A stretch of DNA of 6,033 bases from a bacterium (GTDB lineage Bacteria; Bacillota_I; Bacilli_A; RFN20; DUOF01). Each line of letters opens with the position of its first letter. Positions within the stretch are counted from its first letter, which is position 1. Shown here piece by piece: positions 1-5,808 of the stretch. The translations under genes were made by a program, and so were the position numbers. The stretch is taken from positions 1 to 6,033 of the forward strand of contig DUOF01000046.1 of NCBI GenBank assembly GCA_012839015.1, in the 5' to 3' direction. The notes under the pieces were generated by a model. It searched no databases and was not told the DNA's origin. It worked only from the letters and a program-made list of their open reading frames with translations.

Positions 1-454
1 AGAAATTCTTAAGTTTTCAGGTAGTGAAGCTAGCTTCATTGATCATGAAGTTAGCAAAGCCATTGAATATGGTAATTATTTACACGAACTCTTATATTTA
101 ATAGATTTTAAGAGTCCTAATATAGGTGAATTTAACTTAAATGAGAAAAATACTAATATATTAGAAAATTTTCTTAACAATCCTCTTTTAAGTAATCTTT
201 CAGATGCTAAAATATATAAAGAATATGAATTCTTTTTTACTAGCGACAATAAAGATTATCATGGATTTATCGACTTAATGCTTGAATATGAAGACCATAT
301 TAAAATTATCGACTATAAACTAAAAGATATTGATAATGAAAACTATTTAAGACAGTTGAAGGGATATAGGGAGTTTTTAACTACTAAAACTAGTAAAACA
401 ATAGAGTTATACCTGTTCTCACTAATAGATAATAAATACAAAAAAATAGATTAA
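1..454 (+). CDS. addA: AddA-type helicase-nuclease, C-terminal nuclease domain (5' end outside window)
   Basis: This is the last 150 codons of a gene that enters from the left; the reading frame begins at base 2 and ends with TAA at 452-454. The translation carries the RecB/AddA-type PD-(D/E)XK nuclease motifs in the right order: a YLHELL motif (His codon at 83), a GFID motif (Asp codon at 272), an IIDYK motif (Asp at 311, Lys at 317) and QLKGY (QxxxY, Gln at 353). In this family these residues bind metal and cut DNA during processing of double-strand breaks for RecA-dependent repair. AddB also has such a nuclease domain, but it carries iron-sulphur cysteines near its C-terminus. This segment contains no cysteine at all, which favours AddA. 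The helicase part lies outside the window, so another RecB-like nuclease cannot be fully excluded. The next gene starts 16 bp downstream, suggesting one transcript. Confidence 0.75.
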   Translation, partial: EILKFSGSEASFIDHEVSKAIEYGNYLHELLYLIDFKSPNIGEFNLNEKNTNILENFLNNPLLSNLSDAKIYKEYEFFFTSDNKDYHGFIDLMLEYEDHIKIIDYKLKDIDNENYLRQLKGYREFLTTKTSKTIELYLFSLIDNKYKKID

Positions 455-470
455 TAAGGGAGGGAGTTAA

Positions 471-962
471 ATGAAGATTAATGAGGATCACTTAGAGAAA
501 ATGGTAACGATACTTAAGGAAAACGGACTTAAGATCTCTACCATGGAATCTTGTAGTGGTGGTGCACTTGCTTCAGCGATTACTAGTATTGAAGGTGCAA
601 GTCAGGTTTTTAGTTTTGGTGCGGTTACTTATAATAATGAATTTAAACTTAAGATGGGAGTAAGTCCATATGTTATTAAGAGGTATGGACCATACCATAT
701 TAAAACTACCCAGGAAATGGCTAAGAATGCTGCTAAATTTGCTAACTCTCATATTGGAGTTGGTATCAGTGGTCAATTATGTATTAAGGATACTAGTGAT
801 GATAAAAACTATGATGATAATTTAGTATACTTGTCGGTTTATATCGCTGATGAAAAACAGTTTTATAATAAAACTATTAAAGTATTAACTAAGAACAGAG
901 TTGAGGCTAAAAACTCAATTGTTAATATAGTAATTGATACTATATTAGAAATTTATTCCTAA
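471..962 (+). CDS. Stand-alone CinA C-terminal-domain protein (PncC-like nicotinamide-nucleotide amidase family)
   Basis: The gene encodes 163 aa, the size of a stand-alone CinA C-terminal domain; the N-terminal molybdopterin-binding-like domain of full CinA is absent. The family deamidates NMN to nicotinate mononucleotide in pyridine-nucleotide recycling. Family signatures seen are ESCSGG at residues 26-31, followed by a typical SIEGASQVF stretch, then the VTYNNEFK motif with Tyr54 and Lys59, and a late conserved Arg143. Two normally conserved segments are altered: the GAVS motif reads GPYH (residues 73-76), and the (T/S)GIAGP loop reads SGQLCI (100-105). Activity is therefore uncertain. The start is supported by a strong GGGAGG ribosome binding site at 459-464. 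It probably shares a transcript with the AddA-like gene, 16 bp upstream. Its TAA overlaps the convergent sigK stop, so the two genes share 4 bp. Confidence 0.85.
   Translation: MKINEDHLEKMVTILKENGLKISTMESCSGGALASAITSIEGASQVFSFGAVTYNNEFKLKMGVSPYVIKRYGPYHIKTTQEMAKNAAKFANSHIGVGISGQLCIKDTSDDKNYDDNLVYLSVYIADEKQFYNKTIKVLTKNRVEAKNSIVNIVIDTILEIYS
923..947. repeat. 10-bp perfect inverted repeat inside the 3' end of the PncC-like gene
   Basis: The arms TAATATAGTA (923-932) and TACTATATTA (938-947) pair perfectly around a 5-nt loop. The repeat lies just inside the PncC-like gene, next to its overlap with the convergent sigK gene, so a sigK transcript running past its stop would contain it. It holds only one G-C pair, and the nearest T-run on the minus strand is about ten bases beyond the stem. 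It is therefore a poor intrinsic terminator; an mRNA 3'-end stabiliser or chance pairing is equally possible. Confidence 0.3.
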
Positions 963-1648
963 TCATTTTCTACTTTCTTTATTTCATTTAAGAGCTTTAT
1001 AAGGGCTCTTTTTTCTATTCTAGAGACATATGATCTAGAAATATTAAACTTTTTAGCTACATCTTTTTGTGTATACTGGACACCGTTAATTCCATACCTT
1101 AAATCAATAATTTCTTTTTCTAATTCACTTAGTATATTTAACTTGTTTGATAGAATCATCATTCGGTCATTGAAAAATAACTTTTCCTTTATTTCTTCAT
1201 CTTTAGTAGAGACTACATCCATCAGAGTTATTTCCCCTCCATCCTTATCAAGGCCGATGGAATCACTAAGGGACATATTTTGGTAGTTCTTTTTATTAGC
1301 CCGAAGGTGCATTAGTATTTCATTTTCAATACATCTAGCAGCATATGTTGCTATCTTGACCCCTTTATTATCATTGAAGGTGTCTACTGCCTTAATAAGC
1401 CCGATTGTACCAATGGAGAATAAATCATCTTGGGTTTCTTTTGTATTATCATATTTTTTGGCTATGTGTACTACCAGTCTTAAGTTATGTTCAATAAGTT
1501 TTCTTCTACCTAGTTCCCTATCCCCATATATTAACTCTTTTATGTAGTATACTTCTTCCTCTTTACTAAGTGGCATCGGGTATGCACTGTTTTTTAGGTA
1601 ACCTACAAAAAACATAACTTCTTTTAAAAACTCAATAATAAAATTCAC
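959..1648 (-). CDS. sigK: RNA polymerase sporulation sigma factor SigK (pro-sigma-K)
   Basis: From the chosen start the protein has 229 aa, close to the 241 aa of Bacillus subtilis SigK. Sigma-70 region 2 is clear: SIGTIGLIKAVDTF at 78-91 and ATYAARCIENEILMHLR at 100-116. The region 4.2 helix-turn-helix spans about 193-213 and ends in SRSYVSRIEKRA, a SigK-like rather than SigE-like signature. Residues 1-16 are hydrophobic and precede YLKNSAYP, matching the SigK pro-sequence that SpoIVFB removes at the forespore membrane. Sigma-K directs late mother-cell genes for spore coat and maturation. A GTG at 1657 would add three codons, but it lies within the ribosome binding site AGAGGTGAT; the GTG at 1648 is correctly spaced behind it. 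The gene is continuous, so no skin-like element splits it here. It is divergent from yqeG and convergent with the PncC-like gene. Confidence 0.93.
   Translation of the reverse strand: MNFIIEFLKEVMFFVGYLKNSAYPMPLSKEEEVYYIKELIYGDRELGRRKLIEHNLRLVVHIAKKYDNTKETQDDLFSIGTIGLIKAVDTFNDNKGVKIATYAARCIENEILMHLRANKKNYQNMSLSDSIGLDKDGGEITLMDVVSTKDEEIKEKLFFNDRMMILSNKLNILSELEKEIIDLRYGINGVQYTQKDVAKKFNISRSYVSRIEKRALIKLLNEIKKVEND
990..1014 (+). terminator. Possible intrinsic terminator of the addA/PncC-like transcript, inside sigK
   Basis: AAGAGC (990-995) pairs with GCTCTT (1005-1010) around a 9-nt loop and runs into a T-tract (1009-1014) on the plus strand. It lies 28 bp past the PncC-like stop codon, inside the antisense strand of the sigK 3' end, a sensible place because the two genes leave no intergenic space. 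The stem is only six pairs, and the sequence also has to encode SigK, so the call is tentative. Confidence 0.4.
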
Positions 1649-1668
1649 GAGTATCACCTCTTTTTTTA

Positions 1669-1697
1669 ATTAAATGCGCTCAATTGCTTTATAATTA
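1669..1697 (-). promoter_or_regulatory. Candidate sigma-E-like promoter for sigK
   Basis: On the minus strand, TAATTAT (1697-1691) lies 14 bp before CATTTAAT (1676-1669). Against the Bacillus sigma-E consensus (kmATATT, 14-15 bp, CATACAnT) this matches five of seven and six of seven fixed positions. Sigma-E, with SpoIIID, is the known activator of sigK in Bacillus, so its presence makes sense. The predicted start of transcription would fall about 14 bases before the GTG, just ahead of the ribosome binding site. The region is very AT-rich and chance matches are likely. Confidence 0.3.
1690..1695 (+). promoter_or_regulatory. Candidate sigma-A -10 box of the yqeG operon
   Basis: TATAAT is a perfect -10 hexamer 38 bp before the yqeG start and would give a 5' leader of about 30 nt. 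No good -35 hexamer lies 17 bp upstream. An alternative pair is TTGCTT (1684-1689) with TAAGTA (1707-1712), 17 bp apart. Either way the operon promoter must lie in this 85-bp divergent gap and overlaps the candidate sigK promoter on the other strand. Confidence 0.4.
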
Positions 1698-1733
1698 CTC
1701 CTTTTTTAAGTAAACTAAAAGAGGTGATTATTA

Positions 1734-2267
1734 ATGTCAAAAAAGTGGTATCCGACTTGGTATGCAAAGGAAATCTTTGATATAGATTTTAATGTCCTAA
1801 AAGAGTCAGGGATTAAACATATTTTATGCGACCTAGACAATACCATAGTACCTTATCATGTTGTTAGTGCATCTGAGGGTGAACTAAAATGGTTTGAAGA
1901 GTTAAATGAGCATGGTTTTACCCTTGCAATTGTTTCTAACAATTACTTAGGAAGGGTAAGAAATTTCGCTACTGAACATAACATTGAATATTTAGCTAAT
2001 AGTAATAAACCTACTATAAGAAGAATTAAAAAATTTATTCTAAATGGCGAAATAAATAAAGATGAATGGGTCTTTATTGGTGATCAAATATTAACCGATA
2101 TTTGGGCTGCTAATAGGTTAGGAATCCGTTCAATCCTAGTAGAACCATTAGTTAAAAGAGAATCTATCAGGAGCTTTATCAACCGTAAACTTGATAACAA
2201 GATTCGCAAGAAAATTCTAAAAGATAAAGATAAAATAAGTATTGAAAAGGGGGATCTAAATGAGTAA
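1734..2267 (+). CDS. yqeG: YqeG-family HAD phosphatase
   Basis: The 177-aa product is the size of Bacillus YqeG and contains all four HAD-superfamily motifs. Motif I is CDLDNT with the nucleophile Asp33 and acid/base Asp35, motif II is IVSNN around Ser68, motif III includes Lys92 in NKPT, and motif IV is GDQILTD at 116-122. It is expected to be a soluble Mg-dependent phosphatase of the YqeG/IIIA subfamily; its natural substrate is not established. The start follows a strong GAGGTGAT ribosome binding site (1721-1728) five bases before the ATG. It is the first gene of the operon and overlaps yqeH by 8 bp, which points to coupled translation. The constant pairing with yqeH in Bacilli suggests, without proving, a link to ribosome assembly. 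Confidence 0.93.
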   Translation: MSKKWYPTWYAKEIFDIDFNVLKESGIKHILCDLDNTIVPYHVVSASEGELKWFEELNEHGFTLAIVSNNYLGRVRNFATEHNIEYLANSNKPTIRRIKKFILNGEINKDEWVFIGDQILTDIWAANRLGIRSILVEPLVKRESIRSFINRKLDNKIRKKILKDKDKISIEKGDLNE

Positions 2268-3378
2268 AGAAATGGGTTGCTATGGGTGTGGTCAGAGTCT
2301 ACAAGACACTGATGAGAAAATGCCAGGATATGTGCCTAGCAAAGTACTAGAAAACAAAGACAGTATTTTATGTCAGAGATGTTTTAGATTGCAGCACTAT
2401 AACACAAACAGTGAGTTTGAAAACTTAATCGATGAAGACTATAAGAAGATCCTAGAAAACATAACTAAGTTAGATGCCTTGCTTGTTTATGTAATTGATA
2501 TATTCAACTTTGAAGCGAGTGTGATAAAGGATTTACATAAATATACTAAAGGTAAGGACTTAATGGTTTTAGTTAATAAAAAAGATATCTTGCCAACCTC
2601 AATTAAAGATAATAAAATTATTACTTGGGTGCAGGAAAGATTAACTGATTTAAAAATTACTAATGTTAGTGATATAATTATTACCAGTGGTCAAACTAAC
2701 TATAATATTGATCTTATCATTGATAAAATCAATAAGTACCGTAGTAAAAAGGATGTTTATATTATCGGTAATGCTAATGTAGGGAAGTCTACTTTTATTA
2801 ACTCTCTTCTTAGAAACTATAGTAACGAAACATCTCACTTCATTACTACTAGTTATTTCCCAGGTACCACTTTAAATGTCATCAAGATTCCTCTAGACAA
2901 TAAATCTTTTGTCTATGATACCCCTGGTATCATTATGAATGATTTAATGTGGAGTGTCGTTGAGCCAAAGTTACTTAGATATATACTACCTCAAAAGGAG
3001 ATAAAACCAGTTAACTTTCAACTTAGAAGTGGGCAGTCCTTACTTCTTGGAGGTCTAGCTATATTTGACTTTGTAGAGGGTGATAACACAGATTTTACTT
3101 GTTACTTCTCTAACTATGTCGATATTAAAAGGAGTAAACTAGAAAAGTCTAGTAACACCTTCGATAACTTAATAAAAAACAATAATACCAGACCTTATAC
3201 TAGATCAATTAATACTGTTAATGATTTAGTAGGAGTCGAGGTTGATTTAAACCTTAATGATAAGATTGATGTAGTTATTAGTGGTTACGGATGGATTAGT
3301 TTTATCAAAAGTAATCAAAAAATAAATTTAAGACTCCCGAAAGGGGTCAGTTACAGGGTTAGAAAGGCCCTTATATAG
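2260..3378 (+). CDS. yqeH: Ribosome biogenesis GTPase YqeH (circularly permuted)
   Basis: The 372-aa product matches the family length. An N-terminal zinc finger is formed by Cys7, Cys10, Cys38 and Cys41 (CYGC and CQRC). The GTPase motifs occur in permuted order, G4 before G1: NKKD at 106-109, then an SG motif typical of G5, then the P-loop GNANVGKST at 170-178, and DTPG at 220-223. This order defines the YqeH/YlqF/RsgA group. The C-terminal third is the presumed RNA-binding part of the family. YqeH is needed for assembly or stability of the 30S subunit in Bacillus. The ATG lies within the end of yqeG behind AAAAGGGGGAT, so it has its own good ribosome binding site as well as coupling. In B. 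subtilis a shikimate dehydrogenase gene follows yqeH; here yhbY starts 11 bp downstream instead. Confidence 0.95.
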   Translation: MSKEMGCYGCGQSLQDTDEKMPGYVPSKVLENKDSILCQRCFRLQHYNTNSEFENLIDEDYKKILENITKLDALLVYVIDIFNFEASVIKDLHKYTKGKDLMVLVNKKDILPTSIKDNKIITWVQERLTDLKITNVSDIIITSGQTNYNIDLIIDKINKYRSKKDVYIIGNANVGKSTFINSLLRNYSNETSHFITTSYFPGTTLNVIKIPLDNKSFVYDTPGIIMNDLMWSVVEPKLLRYILPQKEIKPVNFQLRSGQSLLLGGLAIFDFVEGDNTDFTCYFSNYVDIKRSKLEKSSNTFDNLIKNNNTRPYTRSINTVNDLVGVEVDLNLNDKIDVVISGYGWISFIKSNQKINLRLPKGVSYRVRKALI

Positions 3379-3389
3379 GTGAAAGAATT

Positions 3390-3674
3390 ATGCTTACAAC
3401 AAAACAAACAGTCAAACTAAGATCAATGGCTATGAACTTAAAGGATATTTTCCAAGTTGGGAAAGAAGGTTTAAGCCATAACATAATAAAAGGAATAAGG
3501 GACGCTATTGAAGCACATGAACTTGTCAAGATAAGTGTTCTAAAGACAGTTGAGACCCCGATTAAAGAAATCGCTCTAGATATTGCTAGCCAGACAAATT
3601 CACAATTAGTCCAAATAATTGGTAGGAACATCGTTCTTTATAGAGCCTCTAAGAAAAGGATAATCAAGTTTTAA
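3390..3674 (+). CDS. yhbY: YhbY/YqeI ribosome-associated RNA-binding protein
   Basis: The 94-aa product is a single CRS1-YhbY (CRM) domain of usual length. Typical segments are the start LTTKQTVKLRSMA, the VGKEGLS motif near residue 23, and the closing IGRNIVLYR, which supplies the basic RNA-binding loop. In other bacteria this protein binds pre-50S particles and acts in large-subunit assembly. The ribosome binding site TAGGTGA overlaps the yqeH stop codon, seven to ten bases before the ATG. Its stop codon overlaps the start of the next gene (TAATG, 1 bp shared). The position between yqeH and the nadD/yqeK region is the conserved one in Bacilli. Confidence 0.93.
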   Translation: MLTTKQTVKLRSMAMNLKDIFQVGKEGLSHNIIKGIRDAIEAHELVKISVLKTVETPIKEIALDIASQTNSQLVQIIGRNIVLYRASKKRIIKF

Positions 3675-4771
3675 TGAGGAAAAAGGTTATCTTGTTTTTT
3701 GATAACTTTGATCCGTTTACTAACAATCATTTGCATATAGCAAATACAGCTTTAAAAGAAGTTAACGGAGATGTTTTAAAATTGTCTCCTAATAAGAACT
3801 ATCCTGCTAAAAGACTATCTCCATTTAAAGATAGATTGAATATGGTAGAGCTAGGTTTTAAACCTAGTAAACAGATTAAATTAGGAGACTTCCATTTAGA
3901 TTTTAAAGACAAACAGCGATTAAAAGAATACTTAAGTGATATTTGTAATAACAGTAATCTTTATGTACTTATTAATCTGTCTACACTTGAGATAATTTAT
4001 CGAGATTTAGAAAATCTAGAAATTAACTTCTTAGTTTATCTAGAGGATAATCAATCCTTTAATGCCATGGATTATCCTAGGACCAAAGTTATTTCTAAGA
4101 TTGATTGTTTGGAGAAAGATATCCAAATGGGAGACTATACCCATTTAAGTAAAAAAGTAAGGGACTATATTATCGCTACTGGTCTATACTTAAAAAAACA
4201 AATAAGACCTTATATGTCTCCTAAAAGGTATAAACATACTTTGTCTGTTTTAAAAACTGCCTTACCAATGGCTAAAAACTCTAAGGTTAGTAAAAATGAT
4301 ATCAGGGTAGCCTGTTTACTTCATGATATAGCTAAGGAATATGACAAGGTTAGGACAAGGCAAATAATGGAGAAGTATTACCCTCAGCACTTAGGTGAGA
4401 GTGAGCGTATTCATCATCAATATGTAGGTGAATATATAGCTAAGAAGAGGTTCAAAATAACTAATGGTGATATATTAAGATCAATTAAGTATCACACTAG
4501 TGGAACGAGTGATATGAGCCCTCTAGCCAAAATACTCTACTCCAGTGACAAGATAGAACCATTAAGAGACTTTGATAGCACCTTCTTTATAAAAGAATGT
4601 ATTAAAGATATTGAAAAGGGCTTTATACTTGTCTTAGAAGACAATTTAAAATATATTATTAGGAAGAGTGTTAACATCGTTAATGAAGATACACGTTTAG
4701 CGATGGAACAATATTTGAAAGGAGAAGATATATATGAGCAAATTATTGAAAAATATTGTCAAAACAATTGA
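3674..4771 (+). CDS. yqeK: Fusion: degenerate NadD-like nucleotidyltransferase + YqeK HD-domain hydrolase
   Basis: One 365-aa chain replaces the separate nadD and yqeK genes of Bacillus. Residues 1 to about 172 align with NadD (nicotinate-mononucleotide adenylyltransferase), but key motifs are eroded. The GGTFDPxHxGH motif reads FDNFDPFTNNH (9-19), keeping only FDP and His19 clearly. The IGAD motif reads INLS (100-103). The closing ISSTxxR motif is unrecognisable after Ile140-Ser141. Residues ~180-365 form an intact HD domain: His188, the His217-Asp218 pair, His247/His248, His274, and Asp292 in SDKIEP. YqeK proteins hydrolyse Ap4A symmetrically to two ADP. I infer that the hydrolase is active and that the N-terminal half is non-catalytic or altered. 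No strong ribosome binding site precedes the start, which probably relies on coupling from yhbY. The gene ends in two tandem TGA codons and overlaps rsfS by 38 bp. Confidence 0.88.
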   Translation: MRKKVILFFDNFDPFTNNHLHIANTALKEVNGDVLKLSPNKNYPAKRLSPFKDRLNMVELGFKPSKQIKLGDFHLDFKDKQRLKEYLSDICNNSNLYVLINLSTLEIIYRDLENLEINFLVYLEDNQSFNAMDYPRTKVISKIDCLEKDIQMGDYTHLSKKVRDYIIATGLYLKKQIRPYMSPKRYKHTLSVLKTALPMAKNSKVSKNDIRVACLLHDIAKEYDKVRTRQIMEKYYPQHLGESERIHHQYVGEYIAKKRFKITNGDILRSIKYHTSGTSDMSPLAKILYSSDKIEPLRDFDSTFFIKECIKDIEKGFILVLEDNLKYIIRKSVNIVNEDTRLAMEQYLKGEDIYEQIIEKYCQNN

Positions 4772-5075
4772 TGAGGGGAAAGGGGAAGACATTGTTATTA
4801 TAGATGTCTCTAAATCGAGCCCTATTTGTGACTACTTTGTTATATGTAGTGCCGGCAATGAGAGATTAGTTAACTCTCTAGCCGATAAAGTAGAGAAGAA
4901 TCTTAAAATGGATGACCATGAGATCAAAATTAAAGACGGTAAAGGAACACCTTGGATTTTAATTGATACTGGTGAGGTAATAGTGCACGTCTTCCATAAT
5001 GAAGAGAGAGAGAAGTATCGCTTAGAGGAGTTATGGAAGGTATTCCCTACACTAGATTATAAAGACTTTATCTAG
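4734..5075 (+). CDS. rsfS: Ribosomal silencing factor RsfS
   Basis: The 113-aa product has the whole RsfS/YbeB/Iojap domain: IVIIDVSKSSPICDYFVIC at about 20-38, the W-(I/V)-L-I-D segment near 74-78, VIVHVFHNEERE at about 82-93, and the closing LEELW. RsfS binds ribosomal protein uL14 and blocks joining of 30S and 50S subunits, lowering translation when nutrients are short. The start lies inside the yqeK end in another frame and has its own site, AAAGGAG at 4718-4724, nine bases upstream. The 38-bp overlap is longer than the other overlaps in this operon. In B. subtilis a methyltransferase gene (yqeM) follows; here the operon appears to end. No convincing terminator is visible between 5076 and 5116. 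Confidence 0.95.
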   Translation: MSKLLKNIVKTIDEGKGEDIVIIDVSKSSPICDYFVICSAGNERLVNSLADKVEKNLKMDDHEIKIKDGKGTPWILIDTGEVIVHVFHNEEREKYRLEELWKVFPTLDYKDFI

Positions 5076-5116
5076 TCAATCTTGATTTTATATCATAAAA
5101 CAAATGATTCTAACTA

Positions 5117-5145
5117 TTTACAATTATTCTTTAATAATTTATAAT
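5117..5145 (+). promoter_or_regulatory. Sigma-A-type promoter of the AbiEi-like gene
   Basis: TTTACA (5117-5122) and a perfect TATAAT (5140-5145) are separated by exactly 17 bp, close to the vegetative consensus. Transcription would start near 5152, giving a leader of about 15 nt. AbiEi proteins repress their own promoters in known systems by binding repeats there; I see no clear direct or inverted repeat over this promoter. Confidence 0.65.
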
Positions 5146-5166
5146 TAAAGCAAATGTGGTGATAGG

Positions 5167-5757
5167 ATGAATTATGAAGAAGAAATATTAAATCTAGCAG
5201 ATGAGAATGATGGGGTAGTTACTACTAAGGAAATTAATAGACTTGGTATCCCGCGATTTTATCTATCCAAGATGGTTAAGGAAGGTTACCTTAAAAGAGT
5301 TGACCGGGGGATTTATGCCTCTAAAGAGATTGAATACGATCCTTTATTTAGCTTACAGACTCACAGTGCCAAAGTAATCATTTCCCATTTTAGTGCTTTA
5401 GAGCTTCTTGGATTTTATAAAGACGATAACGCAAAGATTCAAATAAGTGTACCCCAAGGGTACAATGCAATGAATTTAAAAGAATATGAATGCTTTTATG
5501 ATAATGAAACAATTTATCAAGTAGGAATAATTGAGGTAGAAAACAAGTTTTCCAATAAGATAAAAATTTATGATCTTGAGAGATCTATCTGTGACATCAT
5601 TAAGAATAAAAATAGATTTGAATCTGAAAGAGTAAATAGACTAATAAATTATTATTTCAATCTAGATAATCTTGATTATCAAAAATTGTTGTATTATTCA
5701 AAATTACTAAGAATAAGTGAAAAGGTGAAAACCTACTTAAGTTTATTCAAAGTATAA
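5167..5757 (+). CDS. AbiEi-family antitoxin / transcriptional regulator, without an adjacent toxin gene
   Basis: The 196-aa product has the build of type IV antitoxins of the AbiEi family. An N-terminal winged helix-turn-helix covers about residues 1-52 (GVVTTKEINRLGI, then YLKRVDRGIYAS). A middle segment IISHFSALELLGF (71-83) follows, and the signature IYDLERSICDIIKNK is at 134-148. In complete systems AbiEi represses the operon and counters the nucleotidyltransferase toxin AbiEii, which is usually encoded immediately downstream and often overlapping. Here a strong terminator begins 20 bp after the stop and no AbiEii frame follows within the window. The gene could be a solitary antitoxin, a remnant, or a regulator put to another use. 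A GGTGAT site (5158-5163) lies three bases before the ATG. It sits where Bacilli usually have yqeM, consistent with accessory insertion behind a housekeeping operon. Confidence 0.82.
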   Translation: MNYEEEILNLADENDGVVTTKEINRLGIPRFYLSKMVKEGYLKRVDRGIYASKEIEYDPLFSLQTHSAKVIISHFSALELLGFYKDDNAKIQISVPQGYNAMNLKEYECFYDNETIYQVGIIEVENKFSNKIKIYDLERSICDIIKNKNRFESERVNRLINYYFNLDNLDYQKLLYYSKLLRISEKVKTYLSLFKV

Positions 5758-5776
5758 TTAATAATAAGTAATTATT

Positions 5777-5808
5777 GAGAGAGGTTAAAATACCTCTCTT
5801 TTTCTTTT
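5777..5808 (+). terminator. Strong intrinsic terminator of the AbiEi-like gene
   Basis: AGAGAGGT (5778-5785) pairs perfectly with ACCTCTCT (5792-5799), with a further G-U pair outside, around the 6-nt loop TAAAAT. The stem runs into T-rich sequence (5799-5803, then 5805-5808). The reverse strand lacks a T-run, so it acts only on plus-strand transcription. It separates the AbiEi-like gene from whatever lies to the right. Confidence 0.88.

Noticed and set aside
573..776. 67-codon open frame on the minus strand within the PncC-like gene
   Set aside because: It is antisense to a well-supported gene, resembles no known protein and has no convincing ribosome binding site.
1356..1547. 63-codon plus-strand frame within sigK
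   Set aside because: It lies wholly opposite conserved sigma-factor regions and is a shadow of sigK.
1655..1657. Upstream GTG as the sigK start
   Set aside because: This GTG is part of the AGAGGTGAT ribosome binding site itself; the GTG at 1646-1648 is properly spaced behind it and fits the pro-sequence.
1653..1728. 12-bp inverted repeat (AAAAGAGGTGAT and its complement) flanking the sigK-yqeG gap, considered as an operator
   Set aside because: Both arms are the ribosome binding sites of the two divergent genes, which fully explains the match.
2650..2838. 62-codon minus-strand frame within yqeH
   Set aside because: It lies opposite the yqeH G1 motif region and is a shadow with no independent support.
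3371..3631. 86-codon minus-strand frame, hydrophobic, opposite yhbY
   Set aside because: The hydrophobic look comes from reading the complement of a charged protein; yhbY on the plus strand is a clear family match.
5076..5116. Short AT hairpin (TTTTAT/ATAAAA) after rsfS as an operon terminator
   Set aside because: The stem has only A-T pairs and no T-run follows, so read-through into the AbiEi-like gene cannot be excluded but a terminator cannot be claimed.
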